From: Dethiobacter alkaliphilus AHT 1
GTDB taxonomy: Bacteria; Bacillota; Dethiobacteria; Dethiobacterales; Dethiobacteraceae
Direction: 5' to 3'
Assembly (NCBI RefSeq): GCF_000174415.1
Contig: NZ_ACJM01000012.1
Span: forward strand, 34,359-98,358
DNA length: 64,000 nucleotides
Below the pieces are notes generated by a model. It worked only from the letters and a program-made list of their open reading frames with translations, searched no databases and was not told the DNA's origin. A program made the position numbers and the translations under genes. Below are positions 43,181 through 52,320 of this stretch, piece by piece. Within the stretch, counting starts at the first letter, position 1. The number at the start of each line of letters is the position of its first letter.

Positions 43181-44098
43181 TTAACCGGTGACAAAGGCGC
43201 TTCCCGGTAATTCTTTAGCCTTCTTCTTCAAAGCTGCCGACAAGAGGCTGATTTGTTCATAATCAACATTGGTGCCGTCGGGGTTTGTAATGGCGGCAAT
43301 GGAGAGCGTGACCAGGGGGAAGCGTGCTGCCTGCCCCAGACGATCGGTGGTCACCACAAAACCGTTTGTTTTGTCCTGCTCATTGTAAAAGGAAGGAACT
43401 TTTTTGTCCACTTCATTGATAATGGTACTGCATGTCTCTTTTGTTTTTTCCGAGGGGACCACAACTATAAAATCATCGCCGCCGATATGGCCCACAAAAG
43501 AATGAAGCGGAGATGTTTTTTGCACACTTTCTCTTAAAACATCAGAGACGGTGCGCAGCATTTCATCGCCTTTTATAAACCCGTATGTATCATTGTATGC
43601 CTTGAAGTTATCCAAATCCAAATATAAAATGGCCACATTTAAATCGCCACTGGAAAGGCATTTTTTTATCTCTTCCTCAATAATCTGGTTTCCCGGCAAT
43701 CCGGTCAGGGGAGAAAAGGATTTGTGTTGTTTGGCCCGGCGCAAATGGGTGCGGATGCGGGCCAGCACCTCCTGCGGTTCAAAGGGCTTCACGATATAAT
43801 CATCGGCACCCGCTTCCAGTCCCGCCACCTTATCGGTAACCTCACCCCGGGAGGTAAGCATCATAATGGGCAGGTGGGATGTGCGGGTGTCGTTGCGCAG
43901 CATGCGACAGAGGTCATAGCCGTTTACATCCGGCATAATTACATCCAGAACTATCAAATCCGGAGAAAAGCCCACAACCTTATCCAGGGCATCTGCTGCT
44001 TCTGTCATACCGCACACCTGATGGCCGTCCTGAGTCAGAAGGTCGGTGAGCATTTTGACTATGGTGATGCTGTCATCTATTACTGTAATCTTTGGCAT
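43181..44098 (-). CDS. Response regulator with GGDEF (diguanylate cyclase) domain
   Basis: 305 residues from ATG 44098 (GGGAGGA upstream). Receiver domain, residues about 1-118: IDDSITIV, LIVLDVIMPDV, TSRGEV and KPFEPQEVL. The GGDEF domain follows with LDLDNFKAYNDTYG and the active-site loop GGDDF, an accepted variant. No clear RxxD inhibitory site is seen. It probably makes cyclic di-GMP when phosphorylated. No kinase gene is adjacent. It is transcribed divergently from acyl-CoA synthetase 2. Confidence 0.9.
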   Translation of the reverse strand: MPKITVIDDSITIVKMLTDLLTQDGHQVCGMTEAADALDKVVGFSPDLIVLDVIMPDVNGYDLCRMLRNDTRTSHLPIMMLTSRGEVTDKVAGLEAGADDYIVKPFEPQEVLARIRTHLRRAKQHKSFSPLTGLPGNQIIEEEIKKCLSSGDLNVAILYLDLDNFKAYNDTYGFIKGDEMLRTVSDVLRESVQKTSPLHSFVGHIGGDDFIVVVPSEKTKETCSTIINEVDKKVPSFYNEQDKTNGFVVTTDRLGQAARFPLVTLSIAAITNPDGTNVDYEQISLLSAALKKKAKELPGSAFVTG

Positions 44099-44194
44099 AA
44101 AAAATCCTCCCCCAAAAGGCAACCGATTCTTAAAATTCCACAAATATTGGCAAATTCCTGCCTAAAGAGCCAATATCAAGCAATTTTAGAAAAG

Positions 44195-44286
44195 AGAATA
44201 TTCTTAACATAAAAAAAATTTATAAATGTAAAATATTTCGCAGGATTATTATATTGTTTGTAGAATAAAATTATTTAGAATATTCT
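44195..44286 (+). promoter_or_regulatory. Pair of AGAATATTCT palindromes before acyl-CoA synthetase 2
   Basis: Two identical perfect 10-base palindromes AGAATATTCT lie at 44195-44204 and 44277-44286, 82 bases apart, in an AT-rich intergenic region. The second is about 41 bases before the TTG start. A related site precedes acyl-CoA synthetase 1 (22668-22683). Confidence 0.5.
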
Positions 44287-44327
44287 CTACGCCCAAAAAA
44301 AGGATTTTGTAAGGGAGGAAGAAAAAG

Positions 44328-46013
44328 TTGAGCCAGAATAAGTATTTATGGATGGAAAATTATCCAAAAAGAGTGAGGCCTAATCTTAGCTATCCCGACA
44401 TTCCACTGTATGCCCTGGTAGAGCAATCAACAGAAGAATACCCGACCCAAACTGCTGTCACCTTTATGGGGAAAAAGTTGACATACAGTCAGCTATGGCA
44501 GCAAATCTGTCAGTTTGCCGCCGCACTGTATTCACTGGGTGTAAGAAAAGGTGACAGAGTAGCCATTATGCTGCCCAATACTCCCCAGGCGGTCATTGCC
44601 TACTATGCAACTTTAAAACTGGGAGCCATTGTGGTAATGATAAACCCCTTATATACGGAAAGAGAGTTAGAACATCAGCTTAAGGATGCCGGAGCAAAAG
44701 TCCTGGTCTACCTGGACCTGGTCAACCCGCGAGTCAAGAAGGTGCGCCGCAACTTACCGGTAAAAAGTTATATTGTTACCAGTATTAAAGACTATCTCCC
44801 GTTTCCTTTGAATCTGCTCTATCCCATTAAGGCTAAAAAGGAAGGGCATAATTTGCATGTCCCAGCCGAAGAAGCTGTGAAATTTACCAAATTACTGTCA
44901 CAGAACCTGCCGGACCCGCCGGAGGTGGAAATCGACCCGGCAGAAGATGTGGCACTTCTGCAGTATACAGGCGGTACCACCGGTGTGCCCAAGGGAACCA
45001 TGCTTACTCACCTGAACTTAATTGCCAATACGATGCAGACCAGGGAGTGGTATACCCAGTGTGTGGAAGGCAAGGAGCGGGTAATGGGTGTTTTGCCTTT
45101 TTTCCATGTGTACGGTATGACAACAGCCCTGAATTTCAGCAATGCGGTGGGGGGCGAATTAATTCTCATTCCGCGCTTTGACGTAAAAACCCTGTTAACC
45201 GAATTACAGAAACATAAGGTAACTTTCTTTCCGGGAGCGCCTACAATTTATGTTGCCGTCAATAACTATCCGGAAGTAAGTAAATATGATCTTACTTCCA
45301 TCAGGGCCTGTATCAGCGGTTCCGCACCGCTGCCGGTGGAAGTGCAGCAGGAATTTATGCGGCTTTCCGGCAATGCGGCGCTGGTGGAAGGGTACGGTCT
45401 CTCCGAAGCCTCACCGGTCACCCACTGTAACCCTTTGGATGAAGGAAACAACATCGGCAGCATCGGCTTCCCCTTCCCGGATACGGTGGCCAAAGTTGTG
45501 GATCCTGCCGACCCGTCCAAAGAAATGCCGGTGGGTGAAGTGGGCGAACTTATTGTCCGGGGCCCGCAGGTAATGAAAGGGTATTGGAACAAGCCGGAAG
45601 AAACGGCCCAGATGATTAAAGACGGCTGGCTCCACACCGGCGATATGGCTCGCATGGATGAACAGGGCTACTTCTACATAGCCGACCGCATTAAAGATAT
45701 GATTATCTCCGGCGGTTTTAATATCTATCCCCGTGAAGTGGAAGAAGTGCTTTACGAGCACCCCAAGGTGCAGGAAGCGGCGGTGGTGGGTATCCCCGAT
45801 TCTTACCGCGGTGAGACTGTTAAAGCTTACCTGGTCCTGCGGGAAGGGGAAGAGGCCACGGAAAAAGAAATCCGCAAGTACTGTGAAGAGCGGCTGGCCA
45901 AATATAAAATTCCCCGCACACTGGAGTTTCGGTCAGAGCTGCCCAAATCAACCATCGGCAAAGTGCTGAAACGGGTGCTGATAGATGAAGAGAAAGAAAA
46001 GTTGGCCGGGTAA
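44328..46013 (+). CDS. Long-chain fatty-acid-CoA ligase (FadD/LcfA type)
   Basis: 561 residues; TTG 44328 with GGGAGGAA 9 bases upstream. AMP-binding motif YTGGTTGVPKGTMLTH (about 211-226), VEGYGLSEASPVTHCNP, and WLHTGDMARMDEQGYFYIADRIKDMIISGGFNIYP near the C-terminus, ending with the catalytic Lys in PKSTIGKVLKRVL. It activates fatty acids for degradation or lipid synthesis. It is followed directly by a DUF2889 gene (TAATG overlap). Confidence 0.95.
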   Translation: MSQNKYLWMENYPKRVRPNLSYPDIPLYALVEQSTEEYPTQTAVTFMGKKLTYSQLWQQICQFAAALYSLGVRKGDRVAIMLPNTPQAVIAYYATLKLGAIVVMINPLYTERELEHQLKDAGAKVLVYLDLVNPRVKKVRRNLPVKSYIVTSIKDYLPFPLNLLYPIKAKKEGHNLHVPAEEAVKFTKLLSQNLPDPPEVEIDPAEDVALLQYTGGTTGVPKGTMLTHLNLIANTMQTREWYTQCVEGKERVMGVLPFFHVYGMTTALNFSNAVGGELILIPRFDVKTLLTELQKHKVTFFPGAPTIYVAVNNYPEVSKYDLTSIRACISGSAPLPVEVQQEFMRLSGNAALVEGYGLSEASPVTHCNPLDEGNNIGSIGFPFPDTVAKVVDPADPSKEMPVGEVGELIVRGPQVMKGYWNKPEETAQMIKDGWLHTGDMARMDEQGYFYIADRIKDMIISGGFNIYPREVEEVLYEHPKVQEAAVVGIPDSYRGETVKAYLVLREGEEATEKEIRKYCEERLAKYKIPRTLEFRSELPKSTIGKVLKRVLIDEEKEKLAG

Positions 46014-46510
46014 TGAAAACTCTGTTAAAGCGAAACAAAACCATTGAAGTTATAGAGATGGAGCAAAATAAATTTTTGCTCCATTCTCATCTGTCTGATG
46101 AAGTGCATGAAATTGATGTGCAAATGATTGTGGATACAGATAGCGGCGAAATTCTCACAGCGGAAGCTAAGATGAGCCGCACGCCCTATCCTGAAATCTG
46201 CCAGCAGGCCCTCCTGCAGGTGCCAAAGCTGGTGGGCCTGAACCTTACCAAAGGAGCGGGGCGCCAGGCCAGAGATATTCTGGGCGGTAAAGAGGGATGC
46301 GAGCATTTAAAAGATATGGTACTCGATGCGCTGCGGGGGTTTATCCCCGCCATCGGTGCCCGTACTATTCAGGAACTGACGGAAAAATATCTGCAGGAGG
46401 GCCTGACCGAAGAAGAGGCCAAGCCGCAGGTTATGGCCGATATCGCCCGCATAGGCCAGAACGTGGTGCCGGGCAGGTGCGTGGTCTATAATGACGGCGC
46501 GCAGAAATAG
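46013..46510 (+). CDS. DUF2889-family protein
   Basis: 165 residues; its ATG overlaps the ligase stop (TAATG), so it is translated with it. Family features are AKMSRTPYPEICQQA, LVGLNLTKGAGRQARDILGGKEGCEHLKDMVLDALRGFIPA. DUF2889 proteins have no defined function but often lie near fatty-acid and CoA-ester genes, in keeping with the ligase. No signal peptide. Confidence 0.85.
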   Translation: MKTLLKRNKTIEVIEMEQNKFLLHSHLSDEVHEIDVQMIVDTDSGEILTAEAKMSRTPYPEICQQALLQVPKLVGLNLTKGAGRQARDILGGKEGCEHLKDMVLDALRGFIPAIGARTIQELTEKYLQEGLTEEEAKPQVMADIARIGQNVVPGRCVVYNDGAQK

Positions 46511-46623
46511 GTAAAAAATTTATCTTCCCGAAATATTAAATCCGTGATATAATAGCTTGGGTCAAAAGGGCGTTTTAGAACTACATATAAAAAACGTCCA
46601 ATACATTTTGAGGGGGATTGTTT

Positions 46624-47430
46624 ATGAAAAAGTTTAAATGGTTGGCGCTGTGTTTTGTGCTGGTATTGGCTCTGGGAGTATTGGCCGGTTGCGGCAACAA
46701 CGAGGCTAACAACAACGAAAACAATAACGGCAATGACAACGGAGATGCTGAAGCAGCAGAAACACTGATAATGGGTACCAATGCCGAGTTTGCTCCGTTT
46801 GAATTCATCAACGATGACAATGAATACGATGGCTTTGATGTGGATATGGCCAAAATGATTGCTGATGAGCTGGGCATGGAGTTGGAGATTGACAACATGG
46901 CCTTTGACGGCCTGATTTCCGCAGTTTTGTCCGAGCGGGTTGATATGGCGGTGGCAGCTATGACCATCACCGAAGAGCGTCAGGAAGAGGTTAATTTCTC
47001 TGACCCGTACATTAATGCCGGTCAGGTAATCGTGGTTCTGGAAGACAATGATGAAATCCAAAGCGTGGAAGACCTGCAGGAAGACAAATCTGTGGCTGTT
47101 CAGCTGGGCACCACCGGTGACATTGAAGCGTCAAGAATTGTGGATGACAGCAACATTGTGCGTCTGCAGCAGATTAATGCCGCTTTTATGGAGCTGGAAA
47201 CAGGCCGGGTGGACGCCGTGATTGTGGACAATCCGGTGGCTCAGCGCTACATTAATACCATGGGTAGCCTGAAAATGGTAGGCGAGCCGCTGACAGAAGA
47301 ATACTACGGTATTGCGGTAAACAAAGACAACACAGAGCTCTTGGAGCAGATTAACCAGGCGCTGGCCAACATCAAGGAAGACGGCAGATTCGACGAGCTG
47401 ATTGTTAAGTGGTTTGCCGACGAAGAATAA
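46624..47430 (+). CDS. Polar amino-acid ABC transporter substrate-binding lipoprotein
   Basis: 268 residues from ATG 46624 (GGGGGA upstream). Lipobox VLAGC (Cys 23), then an Asn/Glu-rich spacer and the family-3 binding fold (GTNAEFAPFEFINDD, MAVAAMTITEERQEEVNFSDPYI). It belongs to the glutamine/cystine/lysine-binding group; the ligand cannot be fixed. An extended -10 TGATATAAT (46545-46553) precedes it. A terminator stem after it would give more binding protein than permease. Confidence 0.93.
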   Translation: MKKFKWLALCFVLVLALGVLAGCGNNEANNNENNNGNDNGDAEAAETLIMGTNAEFAPFEFINDDNEYDGFDVDMAKMIADELGMELEIDNMAFDGLISAVLSERVDMAVAAMTITEERQEEVNFSDPYINAGQVIVVLEDNDEIQSVEDLQEDKSVAVQLGTTGDIEASRIVDDSNIVRLQQINAAFMELETGRVDAVIVDNPVAQRYINTMGSLKMVGEPLTEEYYGIAVNKDNTELLEQINQALANIKEDGRFDELIVKWFADEE

Positions 47431-47444
47431 GTCTTAACTGATTG

Positions 47445-47475
47445 AAAGCAAAGCGACTTTCGCTTTGCTTTTTCT
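47445..47475 (+). terminator. Intra-operon terminator after the binding-protein gene
   Basis: AAAGCAAAGCGA (47445-47456), loop CTT, TCGCTTTGCTTT (47460-47471), then TTCTT. Partial termination here sets subunit stoichiometry. Confidence 0.85.
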
Positions 47476-47518
47476 TCAGTTAAGAGCAAATAAAAATCGG
47501 CAAGAAAAGGGGAGAAGT

Positions 47519-48181
47519 ATGAGAGAACTGGATTTTTCTGTAGTGTGGGACAATTTGCCCTTTATTTTGCAAGGTGCTGTCCTAACGGTTCAGATTTCTG
47601 CGGTAGCAGTATTAGTAGGGTTTTTAATCGGCTCGGTTGTGGGGCTTGTTAAGCTGTCATCTATTCGCCCACTGAGATTTCTGGCCACAGCGTATATAGA
47701 AATAATTCGCGGCACACCGCTTTTAGTGCAGATTGTTTTGATTTATTTTGGACTGGCCAGCTTGAACATTGTTAGCTTGGACAGATTTACTGCGGGAGTA
47801 ATTGCTCTTTCCATTAACAGTGGTGCCTACGTGGGCGAAATTGTCCGGTCCGGTATCCAGTCCATCGATAAAGGACAAATGGAAGCTGCCCGTTCTTTAG
47901 GTATGAATTATGTCCGTTCCATGCGCTTTATTATCCTGCCGCAGGCTTTTAGGCGCATTATTCCGCCATTGGTCAATGAATTCATTATGCTAATTAAAGA
48001 TTCATCACTGCTCTTTGCCATTGGCTTTGCAGAACTAATGCAGCGGGGAAACGCGATCAGGGCACGAACTTATAAGGATTTTGAGGTGTTTATCGGTATT
48101 GCCGCGGTCTATTTTGTCATGACGTTCATACTATCCCGCGTCGCCAGCTACGTTGAGAGGAGGACCCGCATCCGTGATTAA
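47519..48181 (+). CDS. Polar amino-acid ABC transporter permease
   Basis: 220 residues from ATG 47519 (GGGGAG upstream; the longer frame to 47465 is not supported). Membrane segments, the EAA loop ([32 protein letters not shown]), and the [20 protein letters not shown] start are typical of HisM/GlnP permeases. It overlaps the ATPase gene by 8 bases. Confidence 0.95.
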   Translation: MRELDFSVVWDNLPFILQGAVLTVQISAVAVLVGFLIGSVVGLVKLSSIRPLRFLATAYIEIIRGTPLLVQIVLIYFGLASLNIVSLDRFTAGVIALSINSGAYVGEIVRSGIQSIDKGQMEAARSLGMNYVRSMRFIILPQAFRRIIPPLVNEFIMLIKDSSLLFAIGFAELMQRGNAIRARTYKDFEVFIGIAAVYFVMTFILSRVASYVERRTRIRD

Positions 48182-48896
48182 AGTAGTGGATTTGCATAAA
48201 AGCTTTGGAAGCCTGAAAGTGCTGCGCGGCATCTCCACCGAGATTAACCGCGGCGAGGTGGTGGTGGTAATCGGCGCCAGCGGTTCCGGTAAAAGTACTT
48301 TTTTGCGCTGCCTGAACCTGTTGGAGGTTCCCCAGGAGGGCGAAATTTACATTGACGGGGTGCAGATTCTTGATAAACGGGTCAACATTGACCGGGTACG
48401 GGAAGATGTGGGTATGGTTTTTCAGCAGTTTAACCTCTTTCCCCATATGTCGGTGCTGCAGAATATCATGCTCTCACCCTTGAAGGTTAAAAGCGCCGAC
48501 TCCAAAAAGACCAGGGAACAAGCCCTGGAGTTATTGCGCAAAGTTGGCCTCTCCGATAAGGCCGAAGCCTTCCCCCGGCAGCTCTCCGGCGGACAGCAGC
48601 AGCGGGTGGCCATTGCCCGGGCCCTGGCCATGCAGCCCAAGGTAATGCTTTTTGATGAACCCACCTCGGCACTGGATCCGGAAATGATTAAGGAAGTGCT
48701 GCAGGTTATGAAACAGTTGGCGGTGGAAGGAATGACCATGGTGGTGGTGACCCATGAAATGGGCTTTGCCCGTGAAGTGGCGGACCGGGTTATCTTTATT
48801 GACGAAGGTGTGATTGTGGAGGAGGCTCCTCCGGAACAAATTTTTACCAATCCGCAGAACGACCGCACCAAGGCATTCCTCAGCAAAATCTTTTAG
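48174..48896 (+). CDS. Polar amino-acid ABC transporter ATP-binding protein (GlnQ-like)
   Basis: 240 residues from GTG 48174, with AGGAGG 10 bases upstream. Walker [11 protein letters not shown]-loop [13 protein letters not shown], signature [15 protein letters not shown] and Walker [15 protein letters not shown] are complete. It powers the transporter encoded by the two previous genes. Last gene of the operon. Confidence 0.96.
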   Translation: MIKVVDLHKSFGSLKVLRGISTEINRGEVVVVIGASGSGKSTFLRCLNLLEVPQEGEIYIDGVQILDKRVNIDRVREDVGMVFQQFNLFPHMSVLQNIMLSPLKVKSADSKKTREQALELLRKVGLSDKAEAFPRQLSGGQQQRVAIARALAMQPKVMLFDEPTSALDPEMIKEVLQVMKQLAVEGMTMVVVTHEMGFAREVADRVIFIDEGVIVEEAPPEQIFTNPQNDRTKAFLSKIF

Positions 48897-48907
48897 CGTT
48901 ATTACTG

Positions 48908-48937
48908 TTGACAGAAAGACGGATAACTGGGTATAAT
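48908..48937 (+). promoter_or_regulatory. Sigma-A-type promoter before the IclR gene
   Basis: TTGACA (48908-48913) and TATAAT (48932-48937), 18-base spacer. Transcription would start about 105 bases before the IclR start, leaving a leader with a hairpin AGCAGGCG/CGCCTGCT (48999-49018). Confidence 0.7.
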
Positions 48938-49050
48938 AATTTTGAGAACAACTTTCATAATGCGAAAGCCCGTTTGGGCAACTATTTGTCGGCAATGGAG
49001 CAGGCGTTTGCGCCTGCTTCTTCTATATACTTTTGACAGGGGATGATTTA

Positions 49051-49836
49051 ATGAAAGGTTCGCATGACAGACATACGGTTCAGTCGGTGGAGAGGGCGCT
49101 AAAAATTCTCATCGTGCTGGCTGAAGCGGGGACGCCCCTGACGCTGACCCAGATCCGGGATAAGGCGGACTTAAACATTTCCACCGCCCACCGACTCCTG
49201 CATACATTAATGAATGACGGTTTTATTAATCAGGATAAAGATAACGGTAAATATCTGCTGGGTCTGCGCACCTTTGAGGTGGGCCATGCGGCGCTGTATT
49301 CCATGGACATCCGCACCACGGCACGCCCTTTTCTGCAGGAATTGGTGGACCGCTGCAATGAGACCACCAACCTGGCTATTCTTGACCAGGGTGAGGTTGT
49401 CTATATTGACCAGATTGAGTCCTTAAATATGATTAAAATTTTTGCCCGGGTGGGCAGCCGCGGTCCGGCCCATTGTGTGGGCGCCGGCAAGGCGCTGTTG
49501 GCGCAGCTTTCCGACCGGGAGCTGAAGCTCTTCATAGAGCAAAAAGCGCCGCTGGAGCGTTTTACCGAGTTTACCATTTGTGATCCGGAAAAACTAATAG
49601 CGGAGATGGCCAAGATCCGCAAGCACGGCTATGCCCTGGATAATGGTGAGCTGGAAGAAGGGGTGCGTTGTGTGGCTGTTCCGGTCTGGGACTACGAGAA
49701 TAAAGCCATTGCCGCCATTAGCGTGTCGGGACCGGATACCAGGCTGACCGATGCCTTTATTCTGGAGCGTTTGATTCCGGAAGTGATGGCGGCGGCAGAT
49801 AAAATATCGGAACGTCTGGGACATCGGAAGCGCTAA
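49051..49836 (+). CDS. IclR-family transcriptional regulator
   Basis: 261 residues from ATG 49051 (AGGGGAT upstream). Winged helix-turn-helix at the N-terminus (TLTQIRDKADLNISTAHRLLHTLMNDGFI) and the IclR effector domain (TNLAILDQGEVVYIDQI, VGSRGPAHCVGAGKALLAQL, YALDNGELEEGVRCVAVPVWD). The target is unknown; these proteins usually sense small carboxylates or aromatics. It appears to be a single-gene unit. Confidence 0.95.
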   Translation: MKGSHDRHTVQSVERALKILIVLAEAGTPLTLTQIRDKADLNISTAHRLLHTLMNDGFINQDKDNGKYLLGLRTFEVGHAALYSMDIRTTARPFLQELVDRCNETTNLAILDQGEVVYIDQIESLNMIKIFARVGSRGPAHCVGAGKALLAQLSDRELKLFIEQKAPLERFTEFTICDPEKLIAEMAKIRKHGYALDNGELEEGVRCVAVPVWDYENKAIAAISVSGPDTRLTDAFILERLIPEVMAAADKISERLGHRKR

Positions 49837-49898
49837 GAAGGGCGCGCATTCAGGTCCTTAGCCTTTCAACACCAGCTATATTAGACGTAGCGATGTAA

Positions 49899-49925
49899 AA
49901 AAAGACGACCTTACGGTCGTCTTTT
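49899..49925. terminator. Convergent terminator, IclR / Cys-rich conserved gene
   Basis: AAAAGACGACC and GGTCGTCTTTT (49900-49925) with loop TTAC; symmetric and usable in both directions. Confidence 0.9.
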
Positions 49926-49929
49926 CAGG

Positions 49930-50322
49930 TTATGACAGGTTAAAAAAGCCCAAAGTGGAGATTCGCTTAAATTCTTTGCCGAAGACATCAGTTAGCTCTA
50001 TGTCCAGCAAATCACAGATGGCCGCCAGATAAAAGAGGTGGTTGCCCAGCTCTTCCTCCACCGCCTCTCGGCATTGTTCGCACAACTCTCCCTGCAGATG
50101 GGAGTCCATATACTTCTGACAATCTTTTAAATCCACTTCCGGAGGGCAATTCTGTTTGGATGCGCAGACCGAAAGGCAACCACAGCTGGTTACTGTTTTG
50201 GCTATGGCGCGATTGATTCTGGCTGTTGACTCATGAAACTTTGTCAGGCTATCCATTATGCTGCGGTGCCTGATCAACAGTTCCGATACTTTACCCTGAA
50301 ACTGATCGACGTCGTTTTTCAA
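49930..50322 (-). CDS. Conserved clostridial protein with Cys cluster and MazG-like helix
   Basis: 130 residues; TTG 50322 with GAGGGGGA 6 bases upstream. It has an N-terminal helix, a central SCGCLSVCASKQNC segment, CEQC at about 90, and an EELGNHLFYLAAICDLLDIEL helix that resembles MazG-type NTP pyrophosphohydrolases. I associate close relatives with Clostridia, where I recall them filed as DUF1573, but I cannot verify that. No catalytic set is evident, so function is unknown. Confidence 0.7.
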   Translation of the reverse strand: MKNDVDQFQGKVSELLIRHRSIMDSLTKFHESTARINRAIAKTVTSCGCLSVCASKQNCPPEVDLKDCQKYMDSHLQGELCEQCREAVEEELGNHLFYLAAICDLLDIELTDVFGKEFKRISTLGFFNLS

Positions 50323-50425
50323 AAAGAATCCCCCTCTCAGGCTGTCGAATGTTTCTTCCTCAATTATACTGATATTGACAAATCATTGTCAATGCGCGGC
50401 CGCAAAAAAGGGCCTATCCCGTTTA

Positions 50426-50493
50426 TTGACAAGGTACGGTAATTGTGATAGAATACAGTCTTATTTGACACTTAGGTCAATCTGTGATAAAAT
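50426..50493 (+). promoter_or_regulatory. Two tandem sigma-A promoters before carD
   Basis: P1: TTGACA (50426-50431) and TAGAAT (50449-50454). P2: TTGACA (50465-50470) and TAAAAT (50488-50493). Both have 17-base spacers and lie 39 bases apart, upstream of the carD start at 50526. Confidence 0.75.
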
Positions 50494-50525
50494 GTAACAA
50501 GTACGTTAACCTGGGAGGCTTGCCG

Positions 50526-51020
50526 ATGTTCAATATAGGCGACAAAGTGGTATATCCTATGCATGGCGCCGGAGTTATTGAGGCCATTGAAGAAAAAGAA
50601 ATCCTGGGTGCGCGTAAAAGATATTACATCATGAACATTCCCATCGGTGACATGAAAGTGATGATACCCATGGACAATGTGGATCAAATCGGTCTGCGCG
50701 AAGTCATTGACACCCATGGTGTGGAGCAGGTACTAACTATCCTGCGTGACAATCACAGCAAAATGTCTACCAACTGGAACAGACGTTATCGCGCAAACAT
50801 GGAGAAGATTAAAAGCGGGGATATTTTTCAGGTTGCAGAAGTAGTGAGGAACTTAATGCTGCGAGAGCGGGAAAAAGGCCTTTCTACCGGCGAACGAAAA
50901 ATGTTGGACAGCGCCAAGCAGATTTTGGTATCCGAGTTGGTTCTGGCACAAAACACCAGCGCTCAGGATGTAGACGAAATCCTCAATCAATTTTTTGATG
51001 AAGGGCATCATACCATATGA
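50526..51020 (+). CDS. carD: CarD/CdnL-family RNA polymerase-binding regulator
   Basis: 164 residues from ATG 50526 (GGGAGG upstream). The N-terminal RNA-polymerase-interacting domain begins MFNIGDKVVYPMHGAGVIEAIEE, and a helical DNA-binding C-terminal part follows. CarD-type proteins stabilise open promoter complexes, notably of rRNA operons. The end of the gene lies in a terminator stem (51004-51030). Confidence 0.93.
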   Translation: MFNIGDKVVYPMHGAGVIEAIEEKEILGARKRYYIMNIPIGDMKVMIPMDNVDQIGLREVIDTHGVEQVLTILRDNHSKMSTNWNRRYRANMEKIKSGDIFQVAEVVRNLMLREREKGLSTGERKMLDSAKQILVSELVLAQNTSAQDVDEILNQFFDEGHHTI

Positions 51021-51030
51021 TGCCTTTTTT
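51004..51030 (+). terminator. Intrinsic terminator of carD
   Basis: GGCATCATA (51004-51012), loop CCA, TATGATGCC (51016-51024), then six T. It overlaps the stop codon. Confidence 0.9.
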
Positions 51031-51062
51031 CCTATCCGGAGGTGAAACTGCAACCGGCGGAA

Positions 51063-51081
51063 GCCGGGGTCAGACCCCGGC
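51063..51081. repeat. GGGTC-N-GACCC palindrome, single copy
   Basis: GCCGGGGTC-A-GACCCCGGC, perfect 9-base arms with a one-base centre, in the carD-yacL intergenic region. Related copies cluster at 53631-53811. Confidence 0.7.
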
Positions 51082-51222
51082 GAAGAGGCCCCAAAATGTT
51101 GCTGATATGTTACCGATTTATTAAAATTTTGTTTTGTCGCATGAACTTTGTGTGGAGATGTATCAAGTTCCTTGAAAATGGTAAAAACTATAGGCTATAA
51201 TAGGAAGGAGGAGGTGACAGAG

Positions 51223-52320
51223 TTGTTGCAGAGAATAATTCGCATAATCTTACTGGTTGTAGGCTTTGCCATTGGCTACCAATTGGTAAGCTACGGCTTC
51301 GACCAGGTCGCGGAAGCTTTTAACAACGTGGAGGCGACAACCGGGACCAGCATCGGGGTTTCCATTGTGGGAGGGTCTATTTTTGGACTTATTTCTTACA
51401 TCATTTCACCTTGGCTAATGGGCGTGGCAGCGAAAATTAATGCCTGGATGGAATCCGCCTTTAAAGCCATTCCCACGCAGGACATCGCCGTTGGTGTTAT
51501 TGGTCTGGTAATCGGGCTTTTGATTGGAGCGCTTTTGAGTCTGGCATTGCAGCGCGTACCCCTTGTGGGGACATATCTGTCTTTGGCGGTAACTTTATTC
51601 TTGGGCTATTTTGGTATGAGCCTGATGTTAAACCGCAAAGAAGAGATGACGTTTCTTACCGGGCTTTTTACCCGCCAGGGCCGCAGTTCTGAGCAGGGTA
51701 GTTTTCGTAGCGCCAAAATCCTGGACACCAGTGTAATCATTGACGGCCGCATTGTGGATATTACGTCCACGGGTTTTGTGGAGGGAATTATTGTGATCCC
51801 CGGTTTTGTGCTGGAAGAACTGCGTCACATCGCCGATTCTTCGGACACACTGAAGCGAAACCGCGGACGCCGGGGTTTGGACATCCTCAATAAGATGCAA
51901 AAGGAATCCATCGTTCCCATTCAGATTGTGGAGCAGGATTTCGATGATATCCCGGAAGTGGACAGCAAGCTGGTCAAACTGGCTAAGGTAATGAAAGGCA
52001 AAATCGTTACCAACGATTACAACCTGAACAAAGTTTGCGAACTGCAAGGGGTGCCGGTTCTAAACATCAATGAGCTGGCCAATGCGGTAAAGCCCATTGT
52101 GCTGCCCGGGGAAGAAATGGCTGCGCAAATCATCAAAGACGGCAAAGAGCACGGCCAGGGCGTAGCCTACCTGGATGACGGTACCATGATTGTGGTGGAA
52201 GGCGGAAGGCGCTTTATCGGCGATACCATTGAAGTGGTGGTAACCAGTGTTTTGCAGACTGCCGCCGGCCGGATGATTTTTGCCAAACCCAAACTGGAAA
52301 AAGTATCAGGAGCCAGGTAA
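51223..52320 (+). CDS. yacL: YacL-type PIN/TRAM-domain membrane protein
   Basis: About 365 residues. TTG 51223 (or 51226) is preferred, since AGGAGGTGA lies at proper spacing; the frame from 51148 would include that ribosome site. Four membrane segments fill about residues 1-150. The PIN ribonuclease domain follows (ILDTSVIIDGRIVDI, then acidic residues in DSKLVKLAKV and NDYNLNKV), and a TRAM domain ends the protein. Position before ispD is the conserved Firmicute order. Confidence 0.92.
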   Translation: MLQRIIRIILLVVGFAIGYQLVSYGFDQVAEAFNNVEATTGTSIGVSIVGGSIFGLISYIISPWLMGVAAKINAWMESAFKAIPTQDIAVGVIGLVIGLLIGALLSLALQRVPLVGTYLSLAVTLFLGYFGMSLMLNRKEEMTFLTGLFTRQGRSSEQGSFRSAKILDTSVIIDGRIVDITSTGFVEGIIVIPGFVLEELRHIADSSDTLKRNRGRRGLDILNKMQKESIVPIQIVEQDFDDIPEVDSKLVKLAKVMKGKIVTNDYNLNKVCELQGVPVLNINELANAVKPIVLPGEEMAAQIIKDGKEHGQGVAYLDDGTMIVVEGGRRFIGDTIEVVVTSVLQTAAGRMIFAKPKLEKVSGAR

